60,591 bases of DNA from Megamonas sp. UBA1796 (GCA_002319795.1 DCFU01000051.1:1-60591), one strand, 5' to 3'. Counted from the stretch's first letter, positions 7,841-16,964 are shown. The notes: generated from the sequence alone by a model not told the origin. Made by a program: numbers and translations.

Positions 7841-9660
7841 TATAGTGCAACGGAGAGGTTTTTTAACTTTTTGTATCTTTAAAAATTTTTTTCATTTGTC
7901 GGAGGCTGATAATCTGATAATCCGTCTGAAATTGGAAGGCTTCATGCAATGCATCGGTGAAATCATTGCGGGTGTAGGTGGGGATATAACCTTCCCCAAT
8001 AACCTTGTAAAAATTCATATTTCGCAAGCCATGAATTATTTCATTGCGGGTAAAATTCCCGTCAAATTTCTTTTCCAAAAATCGGTAAAGCGTGAGCGTT
8101 AAAAAGCATGTCGTGAAATGGGCCAAAATCCGATCCTCGCGGCTCAAAGAGGCAGGCCGTGCTTTAAATTCGGTTTCCATAAGGCGGAAGCTTTCTTCAA
8201 GCTCCCAACGCTGGTGGTTGATTTTGATTATGCTGGCAGCATCATCTTCGAGATTTGTGCATATGGCATAAAACCCATCAAATATTTCATCGAGGGCAAT
8301 TTGCTCCTTGTCAATCTCATACAGATACTTATGGGAAAATTCGCCATCTGTGAGGATGCTCTTTTTTGTGCTGAAGCGTTTATAATCGTTCTGATTATGC
8401 TGGTTTATTTTTTGGGGATTCTTATCGGCCATTTTTATGGCATGTTCAATCTGTGTTTTTCGTATTTGTCTTTGGTAATCCCTGTATTTTAAGGAATAGG
8501 TGACCACGAGCCTTTGGGCAATTCCGTCCGCGTGGATCCAGCATTCTTTATAGAAGGTTCTATTTTTTAAGGCTGCAGCTATGGATGGGGCCGCCTCCAA
8601 ACTGCTGATATCATAACGATAACTATCGCCTGGGATACGCCAGCCATTCTTAGACAATGCCCATTCCTGTAAATTTTTCTTCAGCTTCTTGATGGATTGT
8701 GCCATGATGAAAGAACCCCGCTTTTTATCATTGAATTTCCAATTCGTACTGGAGGGCAAACTGGCATCTGTATAAACAACGAACTTCGAGAATTTGAAAT
8801 CTTCCAATAGTTGTTTCTCCAAGGACGTCAGGGGAATCTGTTTATTTGTGTTTCCTTTTGAGACGTTGAAGGCCAGAGGAATACCATTCCCGTCCATAAA
8901 AATTCCCATTTGCACGATTGGATTTGGCCGGTGCTCTTTGGAAGGGCCGTATTGGCGCAGCCCGAATTCCTGCTCAGTTTCAAAGAAATAATTGGGACAA
9001 TCATAATAGAGGATCTTGGTATTTCTTTTAGAAATATGGAGACTGTTCTTGTAAAGTTCGGACTGGATGTAGGTGCTTTCTTTGGCAAGTGTATTGAGTG
9101 CAGTGTAGACATGCTGGAGTTCGAAGCTGGAGGATTCCAGGAAGCTGTTGGCACAATCCATGGTGACGGATTTTGATGCAGGAAAAAGGATCCTGGCATA
9201 GAGCAGACGCGAAAGAATAAAATCGAAGTCAAAGGTAAGCTTATGCTTTTGGGCAATCCGCTGACAGATGGTGTGGAGGCCGAGAGCAAAGTATATTTTT
9301 TGGAGGAAGAGATAGCCGCCATTGAAGGTGCGAGGTTCATCTTTCTTGATTCGTTTCGCCGGGAAATATTTTATCAGAAACTCGTGGTTCTCTTCCTTTT
9401 CTTTTTGGTTGAGTTCCATAATATATTTTTCAGCCCATACAATTGGATCTGTGCCAGCCAGCTTTTTCGCTAAGTCACTATAGGTGCCGAGTTTTTCTAC
9501 GATTTTGGATGAATGTTTCCCGTTTTCATAAGTTGAACGGATAATATACAGTGATCTGGCATTTTTAGATTCTGTAATTTTTAATCGCATGTCTGCTCCC
9601 TCACAATCGCCTGTTTTTATTTTCGTTCTTATATTATAATAAATCACTCAAAAGTACTTA
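7841..9660 (-). mobile_element. IS1634-like insertion sequence (ends approximate)
   Basis: One transposase gene fills the element. The ends are not certain. The left end near 7841 (TATAGTGCAACGGAGAGG) and the complement of the right end near 9660 (TTAAGTACTTTTGAGTG) share AGTnCnnnnGAG. This may be a degenerate terminal inverted repeat. Possible target duplications are confused by local TATATA on both sides. The element lies directly after the tRNA-Leu terminator. Confidence 0.6.
7863..9590 (-). CDS. IS1634-type DDE transposase
   Basis: 575 residues, full length for this branch of the IS4 superfamily. Catalytic residues are placed as expected: the first Asp in ILYYDCPNYFF, the second in FVVYTDASLPSS, and Glu in the RWELEESFRLMETEFK signature (the Y/W-R-E-K box). 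The frame has no break, so the enzyme may be active. Start ATG 9590 is chosen because GAGGGAG precedes it by a few bases on the minus strand; an in-frame extension to 9647 has no ribosome site. It is transcribed toward the tRNA terminator, which could stop it from this side. It marks one edge of the accessory block that holds the chemosensory genes. Confidence 0.9.
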   Translation of the reverse strand: MRLKITESKNARSLYIIRSTYENGKHSSKIVEKLGTYSDLAKKLAGTDPIVWAEKYIMELNQKEKEENHEFLIKYFPAKRIKKDEPRTFNGGYLFLQKIYFALGLHTICQRIAQKHKLTFDFDFILSRLLYARILFPASKSVTMDCANSFLESSSFELQHVYTALNTLAKESTYIQSELYKNSLHISKRNTKILYYDCPNYFFETEQEFGLRQYGPSKEHRPNPIVQMGIFMDGNGIPLAFNVSKGNTNKQIPLTSLEKQLLEDFKFSKFVVYTDASLPSSTNWKFNDKKRGSFIMAQSIKKLKKNLQEWALSKNGWRIPGDSYRYDISSLEAAPSIAAALKNRTFYKECWIHADGIAQRLVVTYSLKYRDYQRQIRKTQIEHAIKMADKNPQKINQHNQNDYKRFSTKKSILTDGEFSHKYLYEIDKEQIALDEIFDGFYAICTNLEDDAASIIKINHQRWELEESFRLMETEFKARPASLSREDRILAHFTTCFLTLTLYRFLEKKFDGNFTRNEIIHGLRNMNFYKVIGEGYIPTYTRNDFTDALHEAFQFQTDYQIISLRQMKKIFKDTKS

Positions 9661-9830
9661 ATATATAAAGAGGAAATTTGACAAAACATTAGCCTGCAGT
9701 AAGGCGCCATGGGCATTCTTAACTTATGAAAGTGTTAAATTCCCGAGCTAGATAGCAAAAAATAGAGCTTATAAAGGTTTTATACCAATATTAGAGGGCT
9801 GCACAGGTACGTTCTTCAATATTCAAGTGT

Positions 9831-9858
9831 TTGTGCTTTCTGGACTCTATGGTATAGT
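9831..9858 (+). promoter_or_regulatory. Candidate promoter of the chemosensory operon
   Basis: TTGTGC (9831-9836), 16 bases, TATAGT (9853-9858). It lies 344 bases before the receptor gene, leaving a long leader. No sigma-28 motility promoter (TAAA..GCCGATAA) was seen, so ordinary vegetative transcription is more likely. Confidence 0.4.
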
Positions 9859-9984
9859 TAGGTTAATTCATATCGAATGTATGTTCTGTGCTGAGCGGAT
9901 TTTTGACGAATTAAGCTTGCCATAGAAGGCAATTCGTTATGGATTTTATTTAGCTTAACTTCATTATACAACGAACCATGCTGA

Positions 9985-10128
9985 AACAAAGCAGAAATTA
10001 TATTGCTGAATCAAGTGATTGGCGAACATAATAGTTCCGTTGAATTGTTAGCAGATTATCTGCATAAAGATGTTCTTATAAGAGGTGCTGCCATAATCGA
10101 AAATGAGAAGGCGGCGCTGGTGCTATAA
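9985..10128 (+). pseudogene. Possible gene remnant upstream of the soluble receptor
   Basis: An open stretch of 47 codons follows an in-frame TGA at 9982 and ends in TAA at 10126. The translation is protein-like (QVIGEHNSSVELLADYLHKD, then VLIRGAAIIENEKAALVL), with no ATG and no ribosome site. It may be the 3' end of a gene cut away when the insertion sequence or the chemosensory block arrived. It could also be chance. Confidence 0.3.
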
Positions 10129-10202
10129 GTATGTTGGAATTCATTCAGGCAGTTGGCCGGCACAAGAATTGTTCATATCGTAAGTGATTAGGGGGGGTAT
10201 TT

Positions 10203-12155
10203 ATGGAAAAAAAATTAGCAAAACCAAACGGAACTCTAGGGAAATCAATGGCGGGTAAACCCAGTGTGAGTCTCGATTCTGCAGAGCAAATGAGTTTGAA
10301 ACGGGATTTGGCGAAACGCAGGGCCTTGGATAAGGTGCGGTCAAGGACCGTGGCCAAGCAACAACAGCTGGCGGAACGTGTAGCGACGGCCACAGAGCAG
10401 ATGGCAGCGGCTATTGAGCAAGCGGGGAATGCTTCAACCGAACTAGCCGGTACGATGGAACAGGTTGCAGCTGGTGCTGAAGAAGCAGCATCGGCGGCCG
10501 AAGAATGCCGGACAGCAGTCAATCAGATTGAAAAGGCGGGGATTTTGGCAAATGACCTGGCCAAAGAATCATTAGATAAGGTGAACCTTGCCCAGACACT
10601 AGTGAAAACAACAAGTGCTGATGTAGAGCAGCTGATTCATGGTGTTAAAAGTGCTGCGGACATTAATCTCCAGTCGGGTAAACTGGTTGGCGAACTGGAA
10701 AACCAAGCAGTAGAAATTGGCAACATTGTGGAAGCTGTGGTGCGTATTGCCGATCAAACCAATCTGCTGGCCCTGAATGCTGCCATTGAGGCCGCAAGAG
10801 CGGGTGAGCATGGCCGTGGCTTTGCCGTTGTTGCTGATGAAGTACGAAATCTGGCGGAAATTTCCGAAAGATCGGCGCGTGATATTCGTGCGTTGGTCGG
10901 AGAAATTCAGGATAATGTCAAGGTGGTTGTGCAAGATGTAGAAAATGCGGGTAATGCGGCAAATGAGGAAGGCGAAAAAGCCAAAAAAGTTACCTCCGAC
11001 CTTATAAAAAACGAAAATGATATAGGGATCGTACAACAGGGGGTTGCAGAAGTAGCACAGAATGCTGAAAAAGCGGCGAATGGGAGTCGGAAGTTTTTAG
11101 ATATTACCCAACAAGTAGCGGCTGCCAGTCAACAACAGGGGGCGGCCACTGAAGAAATCTCATCCACGATTGAAGAACAGAATAAAGCATTTAATGAAAT
11201 GAGTACAGCCGCTAATGAGCTTTCGGAGCTGGCCGAACAACTCAAGGTATCCACCGATGCGCAGAAATCGTCAGAAGAACTTTCTGCTGCGGCTGAAGAA
11301 CTTTCCGCCAATGTGGAAGAAGCCAGTACAGCTGCTGAACAAATCATGTCGACTATGGAACAATTAGGCGAAGGAGCCAGAATGCAGGCTGAATTGACGA
11401 CGCAAGGGGCACATTTATCTGAGGATTTGGCATCATCAGCCCTCCAGATGAAAACCCGTGCTGAGGAATCAAGAGGCGTTGTCAATGGTGTTCAGTCCGT
11501 ACTGGTCACGAATAAGCAGGAAGTAGACAGCATTATTCGTGGCGTTTCCAGCGCGGCTGAGGCTGGTTTCAAATCCGTACAGAATATTAAGAGCCTGGAA
11601 GATACGACAAGACGTATTGATAAAATTGTAGATGCGATTGTCAACGTGACCATTCAAACGAATATGCTGGCTGTTAATGGTTCTATAGAAGCAGCACGGG
11701 CTGGTGAGTTTGGCCGCGGATTTTCCGTAGTGGCTGGGGATATTCGTACGCTGGCGAATGAGTCAGCTGATAATGCGGATAAGATTAAAGATTTGGTGCG
11801 GAACATCCAAAACCAAATTCAACAAGTGACCAGCGATATTGAGCTATCCGCGAAAACGTCTGCGCAAGAAGTGGAAAATGCAAAAAAATCGACACATAAT
11901 CTTAATGTAATTGAAGAGGCTATGGGACCTATTTTGCATACGGTTACACAAGTTTTTCAGGGGGCCGAAGAATCATTGCTGGCCATTGAACAGGCGAAAC
12001 GCGGGATTGAACAGATTTCAGCTGCTGCCCAGGAAGCAGATAAAGCCAATACGGAATCTACTCTCGCAGCGCAGGAACAGGCGAAGGGTATGCATGAACT
12101 GGCAGAAGCCATTGAAGAAATCTCCGGCTTGGCTGATGAACTGCAAAATATGTAA
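10203..12155 (+). CDS. Soluble methyl-accepting protein made of two tandem 300-residue signalling repeats
   Basis: A chemoreceptor signalling protein of 650 residues with no membrane segment, signal peptide, HAMP, PAS or other sensor domain. Residues 1-50 are basic and unstructured-looking. Residues about 50-350 form one MCP hairpin with its CheA/CheW-binding tip at 181-219 (IADQTNLLALNAAIEAARAG). Residues about 350-650 form a second hairpin with its tip at 481-519 (VTIQTNMLAVNGSIEAARAG). The two tips and flanking helices align at an offset of exactly 300 residues, so the gene arose by internal duplication. Glu/Gln/Ala-rich helices such as ATATEQMAAAIEQAG and TMEQVAAGAEEAAS would suit CheR/CheB modification. 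It starts at ATG 10203 behind AGGGGGGGT and leads an operon with CheW, CheB, CheR and CheA. FrzCD is a known soluble receptor but has one signalling domain. Confidence 0.9.
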   Translation: MEKKLAKPNGTLGKSMAGKPSVSLDSAEQMSLKRDLAKRRALDKVRSRTVAKQQQLAERVATATEQMAAAIEQAGNASTELAGTMEQVAAGAEEAASAAEECRTAVNQIEKAGILANDLAKESLDKVNLAQTLVKTTSADVEQLIHGVKSAADINLQSGKLVGELENQAVEIGNIVEAVVRIADQTNLLALNAAIEAARAGEHGRGFAVVADEVRNLAEISERSARDIRALVGEIQDNVKVVVQDVENAGNAANEEGEKAKKVTSDLIKNENDIGIVQQGVAEVAQNAEKAANGSRKFLDITQQVAAASQQQGAATEEISSTIEEQNKAFNEMSTAANELSELAEQLKVSTDAQKSSEELSAAAEELSANVEEASTAAEQIMSTMEQLGEGARMQAELTTQGAHLSEDLASSALQMKTRAEESRGVVNGVQSVLVTNKQEVDSIIRGVSSAAEAGFKSVQNIKSLEDTTRRIDKIVDAIVNVTIQTNMLAVNGSIEAARAGEFGRGFSVVAGDIRTLANESADNADKIKDLVRNIQNQIQQVTSDIELSAKTSAQEVENAKKSTHNLNVIEEAMGPILHTVTQVFQGAEESLLAIEQAKRGIEQISAAAQEADKANTESTLAAQEQAKGMHELAEAIEEISGLADELQNM

Positions 12156-12185
12156 GTGGACTGGGAAAAGAAAGGGGGGTACAGC

Positions 12186-13655
12186 ATGCCTGAAACCATC
12201 GAAATGAGACAGGAAGATTTATCAGAACGGCAGTTGGTCACTTTTAATTTGGGCAGTGATGAATTTGGCGTAGATATTATAAATGTGCGGGAAATTATTC
12301 GCCTGACAGAAGTGACCCATATACCCCAGGCTCCTAGTTACGTAGAGGGTGTATGCAACTTGCGAGGCAGCATTTTGCCTGTTATTGACGGGCGGGATCG
12401 TCTGGGGATGCCACGTCGTCCGAGTGATAGCAGCACCCGCGTACTTGTACTTGACGTAGGCGGCACACTAACCGGCATGGTAGTTGACCGGGTATCGGAA
12501 GTACTGCGGGTCAGTTCAACGGCGATTGAAGCTCCGCCAGCAGTGATTCAGGATATGGATATGGATTTTCTCAATGGGATGGTCAAGCTCGATGACGGCA
12601 AACGGATTATTATGGCCTTAAATATCAGTAGCATTGTCACCGCTAGTCAAATAGAGGACATCAAACAAGAGGCGTTATCCATGGCGGCGACAAGGGCGGA
12701 TAGTGCTCTTAAAACAGAAATTGAGGAAGATCAACTGGTTACCTTTTTCCTGGATGAGGAAGAATACGCCTTTGACATTATGAATGTCAAAGAAATTATC
12801 AGAGTGCAGCAAATTACGGCGGTGCCGAATATAGCGGAATATATTGAAGGAGTTGTAACGATCAGAAAGTTGCTGCTGCCAATTATCAATATGCGGCTGT
12901 TTTTCGGTCTTGATAATATCGCCATCAATGATAAGTCACGTATTATTATTGTGGATCTGGGACAGATGTCGGTTGGTTTCCGGGTGGATAAAGTTTCCGA
13001 GGTCATATCCATAGACCGTAGTGTAATTGAGCCGCCACCACGCATCTTTAGCGATGAGGAAGCCGGTCAGATTCGGGGTGTAGCGAAACTGAATGATGGA
13101 AAACGCCTGCTTATGTGTCTTGATGCGTCTAAAATGCTGCCAGCGGAAGTCATACAAAAACTGGCAGGAGAAGTTATAGATGAAGTAGGTGTGGCTGTAA
13201 AGCAAACGAATACGATTGTTGAAAAAGAACAATTAGTAACCTTTAAACTCGGAAATGAAGAATTTGGTATCAAAATTACGGATGTACAGGAAATAAACCG
13301 CATAACGGATATTACACATATGCTGAATGCACCTGTCTATATTGACGGTTTGGTGAATCTTAGAGGCAATATCATTCCAGTACTGAACCTTAGACGTCGC
13401 TTTGGCTTAGCCGAAAAACAGCGGGATGATGCCACACGCATTATTATAGTGGATGTAGGCAGCCGCAAGACAGGTGTGGTGGTTGATGCGGTTTCTGAGG
13501 TGTTGCGTTTTGAAAGCAGTTTGGTTGAGGAGCCTCCGCAGGTTGTATCAGAGACCCTGGATACTAAATATATAAGCGGAGTTGGTAAATTGAATGATGG
13601 GAAGCGGATGGTCATGATTATTGACCTTGCTCAAGTCTTGCGGATTGGGGCTTAG
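12186..13655 (+). CDS. Triple-domain CheW scaffold protein
   Basis: 489 residues made of three complete CheW domains, at about 15-150, 182-318 and 347-487, each beginning with QLVTF and ending with a KL(D/N)DGKR segment. CheW couples receptors to CheA; typical CheW has one domain of about 150 residues. Domains 1 and 3 keep the receptor-contact NLRG motif (CNLRGSILPV, VNLRGNIIPV), while domain 2 has TIRKLLLPI instead. The middle unit may therefore bind CheA or other CheW domains but not receptors. ATG 12186 follows AAAGGGGGG by six bases; an upstream in-frame GTG at 12156 lacks a ribosome site. It lies 30 bases after the tandem receptor, so a two-hairpin receptor is paired with a three-unit coupler. 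Confidence 0.93.
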   Translation: MPETIEMRQEDLSERQLVTFNLGSDEFGVDIINVREIIRLTEVTHIPQAPSYVEGVCNLRGSILPVIDGRDRLGMPRRPSDSSTRVLVLDVGGTLTGMVVDRVSEVLRVSSTAIEAPPAVIQDMDMDFLNGMVKLDDGKRIIMALNISSIVTASQIEDIKQEALSMAATRADSALKTEIEEDQLVTFFLDEEEYAFDIMNVKEIIRVQQITAVPNIAEYIEGVVTIRKLLLPIINMRLFFGLDNIAINDKSRIIIVDLGQMSVGFRVDKVSEVISIDRSVIEPPPRIFSDEEAGQIRGVAKLNDGKRLLMCLDASKMLPAEVIQKLAGEVIDEVGVAVKQTNTIVEKEQLVTFKLGNEEFGIKITDVQEINRITDITHMLNAPVYIDGLVNLRGNIIPVLNLRRRFGLAEKQRDDATRIIIVDVGSRKTGVVVDAVSEVLRFESSLVEEPPQVVSETLDTKYISGVGKLNDGKRMVMIIDLAQVLRIGA

Positions 13656-13662
13656 GTGAATT

Positions 13663-14742
13663 ATGAGTACAATCAAAGTATTGATCGTAGATGATTCCGC
13701 TATGATGCGTAAGGCCATCCGGCAGATTTTAAAAACCGATGCTGCTATTCAAGTTGTTGGTATAGCGAGAGATGGCGAGGATGCACTGCGAAAAGACGTT
13801 GAATCATGTCCGGATGTTGTGACTATGGACATCAATATGCCGGTTATGGATGGTATTACCTGCATGCTCTATCTCTTTGAACAGCATCCTGAGGTCAGAG
13901 TTATTATGGTAAGTTCATTAACCCAGGAGGATGCAATGACAACTTTTGAAGCCCTGGAACTGGGGGCTTTTGATTATGTTGCCAAACCATCCGGTACGGT
14001 ATCTGCTAATTTGCATATCGTTGGCAAAGAATTAATCGCTAAGATTAAAGCGTCCGTTGCGCAGACAAAGCGCCGACCTTCGGTATTCAGTAAAGCTAAG
14101 AGCAGGCAGGGTGCTCAGAAAGAAACTGAACATCCGCTGGCTGCCATAAATACACAAGAAACCCAGAAAGTGGTTGTTATCGGTGTATCCACAGGAGGGC
14201 CAGGCACATTGCTGGATATTTTACCCGACATTCCGCCGGATTTAGATGCGGCTATCGTGGTGGTTCAGCACATGCCGCCTATGTTTACGGCTTCTTTTGC
14301 CAAGAGACTGGATCAAAATTGCCAAATCCCTTTTAAGGAAGCTGCGCAGGGAGATATACTCCGCAAAGGGCAGGGGATGGTAGCACCTGGTGGGATACAT
14401 CTCAATGTACGAAAAAATATCAACCATGGTGAATATGTGGTCAGGCTAACAACCTTGCCGGCAAATACACTGTTTACGCCCTCCGTCAACGTAACGATGT
14501 ATTCAGCCTTAGAAATTTTTGGCAGGTGTATGGTTGGTGTATTGCTGACGGGTATGGGTTCTGATGGTGCAGACGCCATGGTGGCCATTCGCCAAGCGGG
14601 TGGCATCACGATAGCCGAAGCGGAATCTACGGCTATCGTTTTCGGTATGCCGCGCGAAGCTATTGAACGCGGTGGTGCTGAGATTGTGGCACCAGCCTAT
14701 AACATCGCAAAAGAGATCATCAAAGCGGTTAATCGGATATGA
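13663..14742 (+). CDS. cheB: Chemotaxis response regulator / protein-glutamate methylesterase
   Basis: Removes methyl groups from, or deamidates, receptor glutamates when phosphorylated by CheA; cytosolic, 359 residues. The receiver domain (1-125) has Asp10/Asp11, phosphoacceptor Asp56 in VTMDINMPVMDG and Lys108. The methylesterase domain (from about 168) has the catalytic triad Ser176 (GVSTGGP), His203 (QHMPP) and Asp301 (TGMGSDGADAM). The architecture and length match classical CheB. It starts eight bases after the CheW stop. With CheR in the same operon the receptor here is expected to adapt. Confidence 0.95.
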   Translation: MSTIKVLIVDDSAMMRKAIRQILKTDAAIQVVGIARDGEDALRKDVESCPDVVTMDINMPVMDGITCMLYLFEQHPEVRVIMVSSLTQEDAMTTFEALELGAFDYVAKPSGTVSANLHIVGKELIAKIKASVAQTKRRPSVFSKAKSRQGAQKETEHPLAAINTQETQKVVVIGVSTGGPGTLLDILPDIPPDLDAAIVVVQHMPPMFTASFAKRLDQNCQIPFKEAAQGDILRKGQGMVAPGGIHLNVRKNINHGEYVVRLTTLPANTLFTPSVNVTMYSALEIFGRCMVGVLLTGMGSDGADAMVAIRQAGGITIAEAESTAIVFGMPREAIERGGAEIVAPAYNIAKEIIKAVNRI

Positions 14743-14757
14743 GGAGGTGACAACTGG

Positions 14758-15549
14758 ATGGAAAACAGTCCGTTAAATCAATTGTGGGAGCCAAAGGGGA
14801 CACTTTCGGAGACTGAGCGACTCGCTGTGACTGATCGTCTGGTCGCTGGTGTTGCACATGAAATTAATACGCCGCTGGCATATATCAAAATGAACACCGA
14901 ATTATTATCGCGGATGCTGCATTGTTATTTTACGCCGAATACCTTGGCAGGCACTACGGATATTCCCTGTAAGCGTCCCATTGAAGCAATTCAGCATGGT
15001 GTAGAGTGTATGGAAAATATAGTCCGTGATCTAAAAATCTTCTCTCGTCAGGAACAAAAGGAAAAAACAGGTGTCAGGTTAGCGCAATGTTTGGCAGAAG
15101 CGTGGACATTGGTCAGCAGTGATAAAGAACTAGCGAGTACAGCGGAAATAAAGGCCATGATAGAACCGGGCCTGACAATCTATGGCAATGCCCAGCAACT
15201 GGGACAAGTATGGATCAATCTTCTCCATAATGGAATTAAAGCGATAAATATAGGGAAGCCTCTGCAAGGCAGTATCAGCGTCAGGGCCTGGCAGGAAATC
15301 TCTGACATAAAGTGGGTAGTAATTACGTTGGCTGATAATGGCTGTGGTATAGCCCAGAGTGCAATGCCCAGGATATTTGAGCCTTTTTATACCAGTAATG
15401 CTGTAAATGGCACGGGACTGGGACTGTCAATTGTGCAAGGCATTGTAAACGAACATGGCGGCAAAATAACAGTGATGAGCGTAGTTGGACAAGGTACGAC
15501 CTTTACTATAAGGTTGCCGGCATGGCGACTGGAAGAGGGTGATAAATAG
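14758..15549 (+). CDS. Stand-alone cytosolic histidine kinase
   Basis: A 263-residue sensor-less histidine kinase. The H-box is GVAHEINTPLAYIKM with His34. The ATPase domain shows an N-box WINLLHNGIKAI near residue 160, the G1 box LADNGCGI near 195, and the G2 box GTGLGLSIVQGIVNEHGG near 220. There is no membrane segment and no input domain beyond about 20 N-terminal residues, so it must receive its signal from a partner protein. AGGAGGTGA lies ten bases before ATG 14758. Its stop overlaps the start of the HPt gene (TAGTG), implying co-translation. It is not part of the standard chemotaxis set and may phosphorylate the receiver at 16942 or the HPt protein. Confidence 0.88.
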   Translation: MENSPLNQLWEPKGTLSETERLAVTDRLVAGVAHEINTPLAYIKMNTELLSRMLHCYFTPNTLAGTTDIPCKRPIEAIQHGVECMENIVRDLKIFSRQEQKEKTGVRLAQCLAEAWTLVSSDKELASTAEIKAMIEPGLTIYGNAQQLGQVWINLLHNGIKAINIGKPLQGSISVRAWQEISDIKWVVITLADNGCGIAQSAMPRIFEPFYTSNAVNGTGLGLSIVQGIVNEHGGKITVMSVVGQGTTFTIRLPAWRLEEGDK

Positions 15550-16964
15550 TGGATGAAGTACAATTCGAGCGTCAGCTGGCAGACGTTTTTTTTGTTGAGT
15601 CAGCAGAGATGTTAAGTGAAGCGTCCTTGGTTCTGCTCAGAGAAGAAAAGGCAGGAACTCCCCAAGAGTCTATTAATCAGGTTTTTAGAGCCATTCATAG
15701 TATCAAGGGTGGAGCGCAGTCTTTAGGATTTGAGCAGTTGTCTGAAGTAGCTCATCGTATGGAGAATTTTTTGGTACCCTTGCGGCAGGAAAATTGTACG
15801 ATAGACGGTCAGGAAGTCAGTCTGCTTCTTGAAGCTATGGATGTAATTGAAATGCAATTGCGTGCGTACAAGGCGGGTGAAGAACCTGCTGATTGCAGTC
15901 AATTGCTGGCGAAACTGGACGAAGTTACCGTGTCAGCTAAAAGTACGGATACTATTCCTGTGAAAAATGCGGCAAGTTGTCAGGAAATAGCCTCGAATGA
16001 TCAGGGCTCCCGGTTATTCTATTTATCTTTTACGGTTGATGTCAGTGCACCCATGCCAGGTGTTACAGCAGTTATATTGTTAGAGCAGCTGCGGCACTTT
16101 GGACGATTGCTGTATTGCCATCCCAATATTGCTGATTTAGGTACGGCAGTAGCAGGAGAATATTTCAACCAGACCACTATTTTTCAGACCGATATGTGCA
16201 ATGCCGACATCAAGCAAGAGGCCGATAACGTGATGGATATACAAAATATTAAAGTAGCGGAAATTGACAAAGATATTTTTTCCAGTGCAGATATGCCTGC
16301 TAAAGGTGAAATTGATTGGTTTGACACTTTGGTAAGCAAAATGCAGGAAGCGCTTTGCTCTAAACCTAGAGATAAGGCTTGCTTAAATAAGCTGGCGAAA
16401 CAAATTGCTGACTGGGGCGGGGATAGCCGCGGTGCAGCAGCCTGGTACCCAGGTGGTTTTTCAGCATGGCAGCGCATTGCCATCTTACTGTCTGATACGG
16501 TAGCACGCAACAAGAATACTGCGTCCGGCTGCAAAACTACATCCGTTGCGGCCAGAACATTGCAGATACTATGGGAAAGTGTATATAACGCTTTATGTAA
16601 CCACACTTATTTTTACAGCCGGCCTATTGGTGATATTTTAGAGGGGAATGGACTGCGTGCTATTGAAGAATTTGCAGACAGTGGAGTTGATATTCAAGTC
16701 GTGCATATTGATTTGAGTCAGTTAAGGACGCTTGAAGAATCACATCTTCGAATTCTGGCTGCTTTTCGAGATGAGCTGGTTAAAAAAGGCTGGGTATTTG
16801 GAATTATTTCAGAGGGAAATTATACGCGGCGTCACCTTAACGTGCTGGAAGCTTCAGAGGACCTTGTGGGTGCGTTGGAGTTGTATTCGAGCAGCTATAA
16901 TGCAGTCTTAGCTTCCATAAAAATTGGGTTAGCAGGAGCTGATGAGCATGTATCCAAAAATTAA
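15549..16964 (+). CDS. HPt protein with CheA P2-like and STAS-like regions but no kinase core
   Basis: 471 residues. The N-terminal 110 residues are an HPt domain with His50 in AIHSIKGGAQSLGF. Residues about 153-240 (FYLSFTVDVSAPMPG, LLEQLRHFGRLL and a late MDIQNIKVAE) resemble the CheY-binding P2 domain of CheA. Residues 250-340 are not recognised. The last 100 residues (VHIDLSQLRTLEESHLRILA and following) look like a STAS/anti-sigma-antagonist fold, though the usual phospho-Ser site is not obvious. There is no dimerisation, ATPase or CheW domain, so it is a CheA-like phosphotransfer protein without catalysis. GTG 15549 overlaps the kinase stop; the 3' end overlaps the receiver gene. The P2 and STAS assignments are by eye and need structure prediction. 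Confidence 0.7.
   Translation: MDEVQFERQLADVFFVESAEMLSEASLVLLREEKAGTPQESINQVFRAIHSIKGGAQSLGFEQLSEVAHRMENFLVPLRQENCTIDGQEVSLLLEAMDVIEMQLRAYKAGEEPADCSQLLAKLDEVTVSAKSTDTIPVKNAASCQEIASNDQGSRLFYLSFTVDVSAPMPGVTAVILLEQLRHFGRLLYCHPNIADLGTAVAGEYFNQTTIFQTDMCNADIKQEADNVMDIQNIKVAEIDKDIFSSADMPAKGEIDWFDTLVSKMQEALCSKPRDKACLNKLAKQIADWGGDSRGAAAWYPGGFSAWQRIAILLSDTVARNKNTASGCKTTSVAARTLQILWESVYNALCNHTYFYSRPIGDILEGNGLRAIEEFADSGVDIQVVHIDLSQLRTLEESHLRILAAFRDELVKKGWVFGIISEGNYTRRHLNVLEASEDLVGALELYSSSYNAVLASIKIGLAGADEHVSKN

Larger units (their letters stand above)
9591..10202. other. Intergenic region between the insertion sequence and the chemosensory operon
   Basis: About 610 bases. It contains the insertion sequence right end (to about 9660), a promoter candidate at 9831-9858 and a hairpin at 9907-9938 (ACGAA..TTGCC with GGCAA..TTCGT). 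It also holds an open stretch without a good start at 9985-10128, described separately. ATG 10131 opens a frame of only 18 codons. The rest shows nothing I recognise. Confidence 0.6.

Noticed and set aside
9780..10202. Sigma-28 (motility) promoter for the chemosensory operon
   Set aside because: No TAAA-N15-GCCGATAA-like pattern was seen; only a vegetative-type candidate at 9831-9858.
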